Source: Megalopta genalis (taxonomy: Eukaryota; Arthropoda; Insecta; Hymenoptera; Halictidae). From it: a stretch of DNA of 64,000 bases. Of the stretch, positions 47,201-61,100 are shown one piece after another. The notes under the pieces were generated by a model. The model saw nothing but the letters and a program-made list of their open reading frames with translations, was not told the DNA's origin and did not search any database. Both the position numbers and the translations under genes were made by a program. The number at the start of each line of letters is the position of its first letter. The first letter of the stretch is position 1. The stretch spans positions 231,001-295,000 of the forward strand of contig NW_027476311.1 of assembly GCF_051020955.1 (NCBI RefSeq). Reading direction: 5' to 3'.

Positions 47201-50200
47201 ATGTTATTGAAAAAAATTAGAAAAATTTATTTTAGCCGTAAATCGAAAATAATGGGGACACCGGAGCTGTTCGAAGCGCCGAGCGCGCCGCATACGCCCG
47301 AATATTTTCAAAGTCCCAACGTACCGATCAAGAGTAAAGTACCATTTTCCTACATTAGATTTCGTTCTAAATGCTTAATCCCTATGTAAAAACGTTAGTT
47401 AAGCAAGAATATCGTATTTTTAAAAAAATCTAATGATAGGATTTTCCAGAAAATTGAAAAAACCGAAAAATGTCAAGAGTAAAGTGCCATTTTCTGACAT
47501 TAGATTTCGTTCTAAATGCTTAATCCCTATGTAGAAACGTTAGTTAAGCAAGAATATCGTATTTTTAAAAAAATCTAATGATAGGATTTTTCAGAAAATT
47601 GAAAAAACCGTAAAATGTCAAGAGTAAAGTGCCCTTACTTTAAACAATGTATCGTTCTAAATGCTTAATCCCTATGTAAAAAAGTTATTTAAGCAGGAAT
47701 ATGTTATTGAAAAAAATTAGAAAAATTTATTTTAGCCGTAAATCGAAAATAATGGATCGAGCGAATCGGTCGATTGCGCCGAGACGCGCTATGATGCAAC
47801 AGACGAGCGATTGGAACGCCCGAATATTTTCAAAGTCCCAACGTACCGATCAAGAGTAAAGTACCATTTTCCTACATTAGATTTCGTTCTAAATGCTTAA
47901 TCCCTATGTAAAAACGTTAGTTAAGCAAGAATATCGTATTTTTAAAAAAATCTAATGATAGGATTTTCCAGAAAATTGAAAAAACCGAAAAATGTCAAGA
48001 GTAAAGTGCCATTTTCTGACATTAGATTTCGTTCTAAATGCTTAATCCCTATGTAGAAACGTTAGTTAAGCAAGAATATCGTATTTTTAAAAAAATCTAA
48101 TGATAGGATTTTTCAGAAAATTGAAAAAACCGTAAAATGTCAAGTAAAGTGCCCTTATTTTAAACAATGTATCGTTCTAAATGCTTAATCCCTATGTAAA
48201 AAAGTTATTTTAGCAGGAATATGTTATTGAAAAAAATTAGAAAAATTTATTTTAGCCGTAAATCGAAAATAATGGGGACACCGGAGCTGTTCGAAGCGCC
48301 GAGCGCGCCGCGTACGCCCGAATATTTTCAAAGTCCCAACGTACCGATCAAGAGTAAAGTACCATTTTCCTACATTAGATTTCGTTCTAAATGCTTAATC
48401 CCTATGTAAAAACGTTAGTTAAGCAAGAATATCGTATTTTTAAAAAAATCTAATGATAGGATTTTCCAGAAAATTGAAAAAACCGAAAAATGTCAAGAGT
48501 AAAGTGCCATTTTCTGACATTAGATTTCGTTCTAAATGCTTAATCCCTATGTAGAAATGTTAGTTAAGCAAGAATATCGTATTTTTAAAAAAATCTAATG
48601 ATAGGATTTTTCAGAAAATTGAAAAAACCGTAAAATGTCAAGAGTAAAGTGCCCTTATTTTAAACAATGTATCGTTCTAAATGCTTAATCCCTATGTAAA
48701 AAAGTTATTTAAGCAGGAATATGTTATTGAAAAAAATTAGAAAAATTTATTTTAGCCGTAAATCGAAAATAATGGATCGAGCGAATCGGTCGATTGCGCC
48801 GAGACGCGCTATGATGCAACAGACGAGCGATTGGAACGCCCGAATATTTTCAAAGTCCCAACGTACCGATCAAGAGTAAAGTACCATTTTCCTACATTAG
48901 ATTTCGTTCTAAATGCTTAATCCCTATGTAAAAACGTTAGTTAAGCAAGAATATCGTATTTTTAAAAAAATCTAATGATAGGATTTTCCAGAAAATTGAA
49001 AAAACCGAAAAATGTCAAGAGTAAAGTGCCATTTTCTGACATTAGATTTCGTTCTAAATGCTTAATCCCTATGTAGAAACGTTAGTTAAGCAAGAATATC
49101 GTATTTTTAAAAAAATCTAATGATAGGATTTTTCAGAAAATTGAAAAAACCGTAAAATGTCAAGAGTAAAGTGCCCTTATTTTAAACAATGTATCGTTCT
49201 AAATGCTTAATCCCTATGTAAAAAAGTTATTTTAGCAGGAATATGTTATTGAAAAAAATTAGAAAAATTTATTTTAGCCGTAAATCGAAAATAATGGGGA
49301 CACCGGAGCTGTTCGAAGCGCCGAGCGCGCCGCGTACGCCCGAATATTTTCAAAGTCCCAACGTACCGATCAAGAGTAAAGTACCATTTTCCTACATTAG
49401 ATTTCGTTCTAAATGCTTAATCCCTATGTAAAAACGTTAGTTAAGCAAGAATATCGTATTTTTAAAAAAATCTAATGATAGGATTTTCCAGAAAATTGAA
49501 AAAACCGAAAAATGTCAAGAGTAAAGTGCCATTTTCTGACATTAGATTTCGTTCTAAATGCTTAATCCCTATGTAGAAACGTTAGTTAAGCAAGAATATC
49601 GTATTTTTAAAAAAATCTAATGATAGGATTTTTCAGAAAATTGAAAAAACCGTAAAATGTCAAGAGTAAAGTGCCCTTACTTTAAACAATGTATCGTTCT
49701 AAATGCTTAATCCCTATGTAAAAAAGTTATTTAAGCAGGAATATGTTATTGAAAAAAATTAGAAAAATTTATTTTAGCCGTAAATCGAAAATAATGGATC
49801 GAGCGAATCGGTCGATTGCGCCGAGACGCGCTATGATGCAACAGACGAGCGATTGGAACGCCCGAATATTTTCAAAGTCCCAACGTACCGATCAAGAGTA
49901 AAGTACCATTTTCCTACATTAGATTTCGTTCTAAATGCTTAATCCCTATGTAAAAACGTTAGTTAAGCAAGAATATCGTATTTTTAAAAAAATCTAATGA
50001 TAGGATTTTCCAGAAAATTGAAAAAACCGAAAAATGTCAAGAGTAAAGTGCCATTTTCTGACATTAGATTTCGTTCTAAATGCTTAATCCCTATGTAGAA
50101 ACGTTAGTTAAGCAAGAATATCGTATTTTTAAAAAAATCTAATGATAGGATTTTTCAGAAAATTGAAAAAACCGTAAAATGTCAAGAGTAAAGTGCCCTT

Positions 50201-53200
50201 ATTTTAAACAATGTATCGTTCTAAATGCTTAATCCCTATGTAAAAAAGTTATTTAAGCAGGAATATGTTATTGAAAAAAATTAGAAAAATTTATTTTAGC
50301 CGTAAATCGAAAATAATGGATCGAGCGAATCGGTCGATTGCGCCGAGACGCGCTATGATGCAACAGACGAGCGATTGGAACGCCCGAATATTTTCAAAGT
50401 CCCAACGTACCGATCAAGAGTAAAGTACCATTTTCCTACATTAGATTTCGTTCTAAATGCTTAATCCCTATGTAAAAACGTTAGTTAAGCAAGAATATCG
50501 TATTTTTAAAAAAATCTAATGATAGGATTTTCCAGAAAATTGAAAAAACCGAAAAATGTCAAGAGTAAAGTGCCATTTTCTGACATTAGATTTCGTTCTA
50601 AATGCTTAATCCCTATGTAGAAACGTTAGTTAAGCAAGAATATCGTATTTTTAAAAAAATTTAATGATAGGATTTTTCAGAAAATTGAAAAAACCGTAAA
50701 ATGTCAAGAGTAAAGTGCCCTTATTTTAAACAATGTATCGTTCTAAATGCTTAATCCCTATGTAGAAAAGTTATTTTAGCAGGAATATGTTATTGAAAAA
50801 AATTAGAAAAATTTATTTTAGCCGTAAATCGAAAATAATGGGGACACCGGAGCTGTTCGAAGCGCCGAGCGCGCCGCGTACGCCCGAATATTTTCAAAGT
50901 CCCAACGTACCGATCAAGAGTAAAGTACCATTTTCCTACATTAGATTTCGTTCTAAATGCTTAATCCCTATGTAAAAACGTTAGTTAAGCAAGAATATCG
51001 TATTTTTAAAAAAATCTAATGATAGGATTTTCCAGAAAATTGAAAAAACCGAAAAATGTCAAGAGTAAAGTGCCATTTTCTGACATTAGATTTCGTTCTA
51101 AATGCTTAATCCCTATGTAGAAACGTTAGTTAAGCAAGAATATCGTATTTTTAAAAAAATCTAATGATAGGATTTTTCAGAAAATTGAAAAAACCGTAAA
51201 ATGTCAAGAGTAAAGTGCCCTTATTTTAAACAATGTATCGTTCTAAATGCTTAATCCCTATGTAAAAAAGTTATTTTAGCAGGAATATGTTATTGAAAAA
51301 AATTAGAAAAATTTATTTTAGCCGTAAATCGAAAATAATGGGGACACCGGAGCTGTTCGAAGCGCCGAGCGCGCCGCGTACGCCCGAATATTTTCAAAGT
51401 CCCAACGTACCGATCAAGAGTAAAGTACCATTTTCCTACATTAGATTTCGTTCTAAATGCTTAATCCCTATGTAAAAACGTTAGTTAAGCAAGAATATCG
51501 TATTTTTAAAAAAATCTAATGATAGGATTTTCCAGAAAATTGAAAAAACCGAAAAATGTCAAGAGTAAAGTGCCATTTTCTGACATTAGATTTCGTTCTA
51601 AATGCTTAATCCCTATGTAGAAACGTTAGTTAAGCAAGAATATCGTATTTTTAAAAAAATCTAATGATAGAATTTTTCAGAAAATTGAAAAAACCGTAAA
51701 ATGTCAAGAGTAAAGTGCCCTTACTTTAAACAATGTATCGTTCTAAATGCTTAATCCCTATGTAAAAAAGTTATTTAAGCAGGAATATGTTATTGAAAAA
51801 AATTAGAAAAATTTATTTTAGCCGTAAATCGAAAATAATGGATCGAGCGAATCGGTCGATTGCGCCGAGACGCGCTATGATGCAACAGACGAGCGATTGG
51901 AACGCCCGAATATTTTCAAAGTCCCAACGTACCGATCAAGAGTAAAGTACCATTTTCCTACATTAGATTTCGTTCTAAATGCTTAATCCCTATGTAAAAA
52001 CGTTAGTTAAGCAAGAATATCGTATTTTTAAAAAAATCTAATGATAGGATTTTCCAGAAAATTGAAAAAACCGAAAAATGTCAAGAGTAAAGTGCCATTT
52101 TCTGACATTAGATTTCGTTCTAAATGCTTAATCCCTATGTAGAAACGTTAGTTAAGCAAGAATATCGTATTTTTAAAAAAATCTAATGATAGGATTTTTC
52201 AGAAAATTGAAAAAACCGTAAAATGTCAAGTAAAGTGCCCTTATTTTAAACAATGTATCGTTCTAAATGCTTAATCCCTATGTAAAAAAGTTATTTTAGC
52301 AGGAATATGTTATTGAAAAAAATTAGAAAAATTTATTTTAGCCGTAAATCGAAAATAATGGGGACACCGGAGCTGTTCGAAGCGCCGAGCGCGCCGCGTA
52401 CGCCCGAATATTTTCAAAGTCCCAACGTACCGATCAAGAGTAAAGTACCATTTTCCTACATTAGATTTCGTTCTAAATGCTTAATCCCTATGTAAAAACG
52501 TTAGTTAAGCAAGAATATCGTATTTTTAAAAAAATCTAATGATAGGATTTTCCAGAAAATTGAAAAAACCGAAAAATGTCAAGAGTAAAGTGCCATTTTC
52601 TGACATTAGATTTCGTTCTAAATGCTTAATCCCTATGTAGAAATGTTAGTTAAGCAAGAATATCGTATTTTTAAAAAAATCTAATGATAGGATTTTTCAG
52701 AAAATTGAAAAAACCGTAAAATGTCAAGAGTAAAGTGCCCTTATTTTAAACAATGTATCGTTCTAAATGCTTAATCCCTATGTAAAAAAGTTATTTAAGC
52801 AGGAATATGTTATTGAAAAAAATTAGAAAAATTTATTTTAGCCGTAAATCGAAAATAATGGATCGAGCGAATCAGTCGATTGCGCCGAGACGCGCTATGA
52901 TGCAACAGACGAGCGATTGGAACGCCCGAATATTTTCAAAGTCCCAACGTACCGATCAAGAGTAAAGTACCATTTTCCTACATTAGATTTCGTTCTAAAT
53001 GCTTAATCCCTATGTAAAAACGTTAGTTAAGCAAGAATATCGTATTTTTAAAAAAATCTAATGATAGGATTTTCCAGAAAATTGAAAAAACCGAAAAATG
53101 TCAAGAGTAAAGTGCCATTTTCTGACATTAGATTTCGTTCTAAATGCTTAATCCCTATGTAGAAACGTTAGTTAAGCAAGAATATCGTATTTTTAAAAAA

Positions 53201-55372
53201 ATCTAATGATAGGATTTTTCAGAAAATTGAAAAAACCGTAAAATGTCAAGAGTAAAGTGCCCTTATTTTAAACAATGTATCGTTCTAAATGCTTAATCCC
53301 TATGTAAAAAAGTTATTTTAGCAGGAATATGTTATTGAAAAAAATTAGAAAAATTTATTTTAGCCGTAAATCGAAAATAATGGGGACACCGGAGCTGTTC
53401 GAAGCGCCGAGCGCGCCGCGTACGCCCGAATATTTTCAAAGTCCCAACGTACCGATCAAGAGTAAAGTACCATTTTCCTACATTAGATTTCGTTCTAAAT
53501 GCTTAATCCCTATGTAAAAACGTTAGTTAAGCAAGAATATCGTATTTTTAAAAAAATCTAATGATAGGATTTTCCAGAAAATTGAAAAAACCGAAAAATG
53601 TCAAGAGTAAAGCGCCATTTTCTGACATTAGATTTCGTTCTAAATGCTTAATCCCTATGTAGAAACGTTAGTTAAGCAAGAATATCGTATTTTTAAAAAA
53701 ATCTAATGATAGGATTTTTCAGAAAATTGAAAAAACCGTAAAATGTCAAGAGTAAAGTGCCCTTACTTTAAACAATGTATCGTTCTAAATGCTTAATCCC
53801 TATGTAAAAAAGTTATTTAAGCAGGAATATGTTATTGAAAAAAATTAGAAAAATTTATTTTAGCCGTAAATCGAAAATAATGGATCGAGCGAATCGGTCG
53901 ATTGCGCCGAGACGCGCTATGATGCAACAGACGAGCGATTGGAACGCCCGAATATTTTCAAAGTCCCAACGTACCGATCAAGAGTAAAGTACCATTTTCC
54001 TACATTAGATTTCGTTCTAAATGCTTAATCCCTATGTAAAAACGTTAGTTAAGCAAGAATATCGTATTTTTAAAAAAATCTAATGATAGGATTTTCCAGA
54101 AAATTGAAAAAACCGAAAAATGTCAAGAGTAAAGTGCCATTTTCTGACATTAGATTTCGTTCTAAATGCTTAATCCCTATGTAGAAACGTTAGTTAAGCA
54201 AGAATATCGTATTTTTAAAAAAATCTAATGATAGGATTTTTCAGAAAATTGAAAAAACCGTAAAATGTCAAGAGTAAAGTGCCCTTATTTTAAACAATGT
54301 ATCGTTCTAAATGCTTAATCCCTATGTAAAAAAGTTATTTAAGCAGGAATATGTTATTGAAAAAAATTAGAAAAATTTATTTTAGCCGTAAATCGAAAAT
54401 AATGGATCGAGCGAATCGGTCGATTGCGCCGAGACGCGCTATGATGCAACAGACGAGCGATTGGAACGCCCGAATATTTTCAAAGTCCCAACGTACCGAT
54501 CAAGAGTAAAGTACCATTTTCCTACATTAGATTTCGTTCTAAATGCTTAATCCCTATGTAAAAACGTTAGTTAAGCAAGAATATCGTATTTTTAAAAAAA
54601 TCTAATGATAGGATTTTCCAGAAAATTGAAAAAACCGAAAAATGTCAAGAGTAAAGTGCCATTTTCTGACATTAGATTTCGTTCTAAATGCTTAATCCCT
54701 ATGTAGAAACGTTAGTTAAGCAAGAATATCGTATTTTTAAAAAAATTTAATGATAGGATTTTTCAGAAAATTGAAAAAACCGTAAAATGTCAAGAGTAAA
54801 GTGCCCTTATTTTAAACAATGTATCGTTCTAAATGCTTAATCCCTATGTAAAAAAGTTATTTTAGCAGGAATATGTTATTGAAAAAAATTAGAAAAATTT
54901 ATTTTAGCCGTAAATCGAAAATAATGGGGACACCGGAGCTGTTCGAAGCGCCGAGCGCGCCGCGTACGCCCGAATATTTTCAAAGTCCCAACGTACCGAT
55001 CAAGAGTAAAGTACCATTTTCCTACATTAGATTTCGTTCTAAATGCTTAATCCCTATGTAAAAACGTTAGTTAAGCAAGAATATCGTATTTTTAAAAAAA
55101 TCTAATGATAGGATTTTCCAGAAAATTGAAAAAACCGAAAAATGTCAAGAGTAAAGTGCCATTTTCTGACATTAGATTTCGTTCTAAATGCTTAATCCCT
55201 ATGTAGAAACGTTAGTTAAGCAAGAATATCGTATTTTTAAAAAAATCTAATGATAGGATTTTTCAGAAAATTGAAAAAACCGTAAAATGTCAAGAGTAAA
55301 GTGCCCTTACTTTAAACAATGTATCGTTCTAAATGCTTAATCCCTATGTAAAAAAGTTATTTAAGCAGGAAT
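47201..55372. repeat. Tandem duplication of a 4,086-bp higher-order block
   Basis: Two adjacent blocks (47201-51286 and 51287-55372) have the same monomer order A B A B A B B A and share private changes exactly 4,086 bp apart. These are a 2-bp deletion (gtcaagtaaag) at 48141 and 52227, a c-to-t change (gaaatgttag) at 48558 and 52644, and a c-to-t change (atttaatgatag) at 50661 and 54747. The shared private variants make this a recent segmental tandem duplication. Confidence 0.9.
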
Positions 55373-57710
55373 ATGTTATTGAAAAAAATTAGAAAAATTT
55401 ATTTTAGCCGTAAATCGAAAATAATGGATCGAGCGAATCGGTCGATTGCGCCGAGACGCGCTATGATGCAACAGACGAGCGATTGGAACGCCCGAATATT
55501 TTCAAAGTCCCAACGTACCGATCAAGAGTAAAGTACCATTTTCCTACATTAGATTTCGTTCTAAATGCTTAATCCCTATGTAAAAACGTTAGTTAAGCAA
55601 GAATATCGTATTTTTAAAAAAATCTAATGATAGGATTTTCCAGAAAATTGAAAAAACCGAAAAATGTCAAGAGTAAAGTGCCATTTTCTGACATTAGATT
55701 TCGTTCTAAATGCTTAATCCCTATGTAGAAACGTTAGTTAAGCAAGAATATCGTATTTTTAAAAAAATCTAATGATAGGATTTTTCAGAAAATTGAAAAA
55801 ACCGTAAAATGTCAAGAGTAAAGTGCCCTTATTTTAAACAATGTATCGTTCTAAATGCTTAATCCCTATGTAAAAAAGTTATTTAAGCAGGAATATGTTA
55901 TTGAAAAAAATTAGAAAAATTTATTTTAGCCGTAAATCGAAAATAATGGATCGAGCGAATCGGTCGATTGCGCCGAGACGCGCTATGATGCAACAGACGA
56001 GCGATTGGAACGCCCGAATATTTTCAAAGTCCCAACGTACCGATCAAGAGTAAAGTACCATTTTCCTACATTAGATTTCGTTCTAAATGCTTAATCCCTA
56101 TGTAAAAACGTTAGTTAAGCAAGAATATCGTATTTTTAAAAAAATCTAATGATAGGATTTTCCAGAAAATTGAAAAAACCGAAAAATGTCAAGAGTAAAG
56201 TGCCATTTTCTGACATTAGATTTCGTTCTAAATGCTTAATCCCTATGTAGAAACGTTAGTTAAGCAAGAATATCGTATTTTTAAAAAAATCTAATGATAG
56301 GATTTTTCAGAAAATTGAAAAAACCGTAAAATGTCAAGAGTAAAGTGCCCTTATTTTAAACAATGTATCGTTCTAAATGCTTAATCCCTATGTAAAAAAG
56401 TTATTTTAGCAGGAATATGTTATTGAAAAAAATTAGAAAAATTTATTTTAGCCGTAAATCGAAAATAATGGGGACACCGGAGCTGTTCGAAGCGCCGAGC
56501 GCGCCGCGTACGCCCGAATATTTTCAAAGTCCCAACGTACCGATCAAGAGTAAAGTACCATTTTCCTACATTAGATTTCGTTCTAAATGCTTAATCCCTA
56601 TGTAAAAACGTTAGTTAAGCAAGAATATCGTATTTTTAAAAAAATCTAATGATAGGATTTTCCAGAAAATTGAAAAAACCGAAAAATGTCAAGAGTAAAG
56701 TGCCATTTTCTGACATTAGATTTCGTTCTAAATGCTTAATCCCTATGTAGAAACGTTAGTTAAGCAAGAATATCGTATTTTTAAAAAAATCTAATGATAG
56801 GATTTTTCAGAAAATTGAAAAAACCGTAAAATGTCAAGAGTAAAGTGCCCTTATTTTAAACAATGTATCGTTCTAAATGCTTAATCCCTATGTAAAAAAG
56901 TTATTTAAGCAAGAATATGTTATTGAATAAAATGAGAAAAATTTATTTTAGCCGTAAATCGAAAATAATGGGGACACCGGAGCTGTTCGAAGCGCCGAGC
57001 GCGCCGCGTACGCCCGAATATTTTCAAAGTCCCAACGTACCGATCAAGAGTAAAGTACCATTTTCCTACATTAGATTTCGTTCTAAATGCTTAATCCCTA
57101 TGTAAAAACGTTAGTTAAGCAAGAATATCGTATTTTTAAAAAAATCTAATGATAGGATTTCCCAGAAAATTGAAAAAACCGAAAAATGTCAAGAGTAAAG
57201 TGCCATTTTCTGACATTAGATTTCGTTCTAAATGCTTAATCCCTATGTAGAAACGTTAGTTAAGCAAGAATATCGTATTTTTAAAAAAATCTAATGATAG
57301 GATTTTTCAGAAAATTGAAAAAACCGTAAAATGTCAAGAGTAAAGTGCCCTTATTTTAAACAATGTATCGTTCTAAATGCTTAATCCCTATGTAAAAAAG
57401 TTATTTTAGCAGGAATATGTTATTGAAAAAAATTAGAAAAATTTATTTTAGCCGTAAATCGAAAATAATGGATCGAGCGAATCGGTCGATTGCGCCGAGA
57501 CGCGCTATGATGCAACAGACGAGCGATTGGAACGCCCGAATATTTTCAAAGTCCCAACGTACCGATCAAGAGTAAAGTACCATTTTCCTACATTAGATTT
57601 CGTTCTAAATGCTTAATCCCTATGTAAAAACGTTAGTTAAGCAAGAATATCGTATTTTTAAAAAAATCTAATGATAGGATTTTCCAGAAAATTGAAAAAA
57701 CCGAAAAATG

Positions 57711-58000
57711 TCAAGAGTAAAGTGCCATTTTCTGACATTAGATTTCGTTCTAAATGCTTAATCCCTATGTAGAAACGTTAGTTAAGCAAGAATATCGTAT
57801 TTTTAAACAAATCTAATGATAGGATTTTTCAGAAAATTGAAAAAACCGAAAAATGTCAAGAGTAAAGTGCCATTTTCTGACATTAGATTTCGTTCTAAAT
57901 GCTTAATCCCTATGTAGAAACGTTAGTTAAGCAAGAATATCGTATTTTTAAAAAAATCTAATGATAGGATTTTTCAGAAAATTGAAAAAACCGTAAAATG
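57711..58000. repeat. Doubled 145-bp subunit near the array edge
   Basis: Subunits at 57711-57855 and 57856-58000 are a tandem duplication. The first carries the same tttaaacaaat variant as the doubling near 24.4 kb, suggesting common descent by long-range exchange. Confidence 0.83.
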
Positions 58001-58132
58001 TCAAGAGTAAAGTGCCCTTATTTTAAACATTATATCGTTCTAAATGCTTAATCCCTATGTAAAAAAGTTATCTAAGCAAGAATATGTTATTGAAAAAAAT
58101 TAGAAAAATTTATTTTAGCCGTAAATCGAAAA

Positions 58133-61100
58133 GAAGTCTGTTCGTTTCTCTGTCTCTCTCGCGCGATCGAACTATCGATGTTTCCCGACAAACTATTGGA
58201 AGTTTAATTAAACTTTATACATGAAATTACTCGTTTTGATCCCCGCTACACAGCCGTATACTTTTTATAATTTTGTGGAATCGGGAACCTTGAAATATTT
58301 ATCATAACGCGGATCGACTGTCTCTGTCTCTTTCTAGATCGGAAGAATCGATGTTTCCCGGCAAACTATTGGGAGTTTAATTAAACTTTATACATGAAAT
58401 TACTCGTTCTGATCCCCGCTACACAGCCGTAAACTTTTTATAAATTTGTGGAATCGGGAACCTCGAAATATTTATCATAACGCGGATCGACTGTCTCTGT
58501 CTCTTTCTAGATCGGAAGAATCGATGTTTCCCGGAAAACTATTGGGAGTTTAATTAAACTTTATACATGAAATTACTCGTTCTGATCCCCGCTACACAGC
58601 CGTATACTTTTTATAATTTTGTGGAATCGGGAACCTTGAAATATTTATCATAACGCGGATCGACTGTCTCTGTCTCTTTCTAGATCGGAAGAATCGATGT
58701 TTCCCGGCAAACTATTGGGAGTTTAATTAAACTTTATACATGAAATTACTCGTTCTGATCCCCGCTACACAGCCGTATACTTTTTATAATTTTGTGGAAT
58801 CGGGAACCTCGAAATATTTATCATAACGCGGATCGACTGTCTCTGTCTCTTTCTAGATCGGAAGAATCGATGTTTCCCGGAAAACTATTGGGAGTTTAAT
58901 TAAACTTTATACATGAAATTACTCGTTCTGATCCCCGCTACACAGCCGTAAACTTTTTATAAATTTGTGGAATCGGGAACCTCGAAATATTTATCATAAC
59001 GCGGATCGACTGTCTCTGTCTCTTTCTAGATCGGAAGAATCGATGTTTCCCGGCAAACTATTGGGAGATTAATTAAACTTTATACATGAAATTACTCGTT
59101 CTGATCCCCGCTACACAGCCGTATACTTTTTATAATTTTGTGGAATCGGGAACCTCGAAATATTTATCATAACGCGGATCGACTGTCTCTGTCTCTTTCT
59201 AGATCGGAAGAATCGATGTTTCCCGGCAAACTATTGGGAGTTTAATTAAACTTTATACATGAAATTACTCGTTTTGATCCCCGCTACACAGCCGTATACT
59301 TTTTATAATTTTGTGGAATCGGGAACCTTGAAATATTTATCATAACGCGGATCGACTGTCTCTGTCTCTTTCTAGATCGGAAGAATCGATGTTTCCCGGC
59401 AAACTATTGGGAGTTTAATTAAACTTTATACATGAAATTACTCGTTCTGATCCCCGCTACACAGCCGTAAACTTTTTATAAATTTGTGGAATCGGGAACC
59501 TCGAAATATTTATCATAACGCGGATCGACTGTCTCTGTCTCTTTCTAGATCGGAAGAATCGATGTTTCCCGGAAAACTATTGGGAGTTTAATTAAACTTT
59601 ATACATGAAATTACTCGTTCTGATCCCCGCTACACAGCCGTATACTTTTTATAATTTTGTGGAATCGGGAACCTTGAAATATTTATCATAACGCGGATCG
59701 ACTGTCTCTGTCTCTTTCTAGATCGGAAGAATCGATGTTTCCCGGCAAACTATTGGGAGTTTAATTAAACTTTATACATGAAATTACTCGTTCTGATCCC
59801 CGCTACACAGCCGTATACTTTTTATAATTTTGTGGAATCGGGAACCTCGAAATATTTATCATAACGCGGATCGACTGTCTCTGTCTCTTTCTAGATCGGA
59901 AGAATCGATGTTTCCCGGAAAACTATTGGGAGTTTAATTAAACTTTATACATGAAATTACTCGTTCTGATCCCCGCTACACAGCCGTAAACTTTTTATAA
60001 ATTTGTGGAATCGGGAACCTCGAAATATTTATCATAACGCGGATCGACTGTCTCTGTCTCTTTCTAGATCGGAAGAATCGATGTTTCCCGGCAAACTATT
60101 GGGAGATTAATTAAACTTTATACATGAAATTACTCGTTTTGATCCCCGCTACACAGCCGTATACTTTTTATAATTTTGTGGAATCGGGAACCTTGAAATA
60201 TTTATCATAACGCGGATCGACTGTCTCTGTCTCTTTCTAGATCGGAAGAATCGATGTTTCCCGGCAAACTATTGGGAGTTTAATTAAACTTTATACATGA
60301 AATTACTCGTTTTGATCCCCGCTACACAGCCGTATACTTTTTATAATTTTGTGGAATCGGGAACCTCGAAATATTTATCATAACGCGGATCGACTGTCTC
60401 TGTCTCTTTCTAGATCGGAAGAATCGATGTTTCCCGGCAAACTATTGGGAGTTTAATTAAACTTTATACATGAAATTACTCGTTCTGATCCCCGCTACAC
60501 AGCCGTATACTTTTTATAATTTTGTGGAATCGGGAACCTCGAAATATTTATCATAACGCGGATCGACTGTCTCTGTCTCTTTCTAGATCGGAAGAATCGA
60601 TGTTTCCCGGCAAACTATTGGGAGTTTAATTAAACTTTATACATGAAATTACTCGTTCTGATCCCCGCTACACAGCCGTATACTTTTTATAATTTTGTGG
60701 AATCGGGAACCTCGAAATATTTATCATAACGCGGATCGACTGTCTCTGTCTCTTTCTAGATCGGAAGAATCGATGTTTCCCGGCAAACTATTGGGAGTTT
60801 AATTAAACTTTATACATGAAATTACTCGTTCTGATCCCCGCTACACAGCCGTATACTTTTTATAATTTTGTGGAATCGGGAACCTCGAAATATTTATCAT
60901 AACGCGGATCGACTGTCTCTGTCTCTTTCTAGATCGGAAGAATCGATGTTTCCCGGCAAACTATTGGGAGTTTAATTAAACTTTATACATGAAATTACTC
61001 GTTTTGATCCCCGCTACACAGCCGTATACTTTTTATAATTTTGTGGAATCGGGAACCTTGAAATATTTAACATAACGCGGATCGACTGTCTCTGTCTCTT

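Larger units (their letters stand above)
38141..58132. repeat. Satellite 1 array, block III
   Basis: The array resumes inside the occupied B-module and runs to its right-hand end. A monomers fall at 40148, 41692, 43758, 44780, 45280, 47201, 48221, 49243, 50787, 51287, 52307, 53329, 54873, 56417 and 56917. AA junctions occur at 44780/45280, 50787/51287 and 56417/56917. The last monomers are more diverged (the frame at 56917 reads MLLNKM, and the final subunit has aacattatatcg and gttatctaagc), as expected at an array edge. The array stops after tcgaaaa, just where the CpG-rich module would begin. Confidence 0.97.

Noticed and set aside
1..58132. CRISPR-like array
   Set aside because: Repeats are contiguous 145/500-bp units without short repeats and unique spacers, and the genome is eukaryotic.
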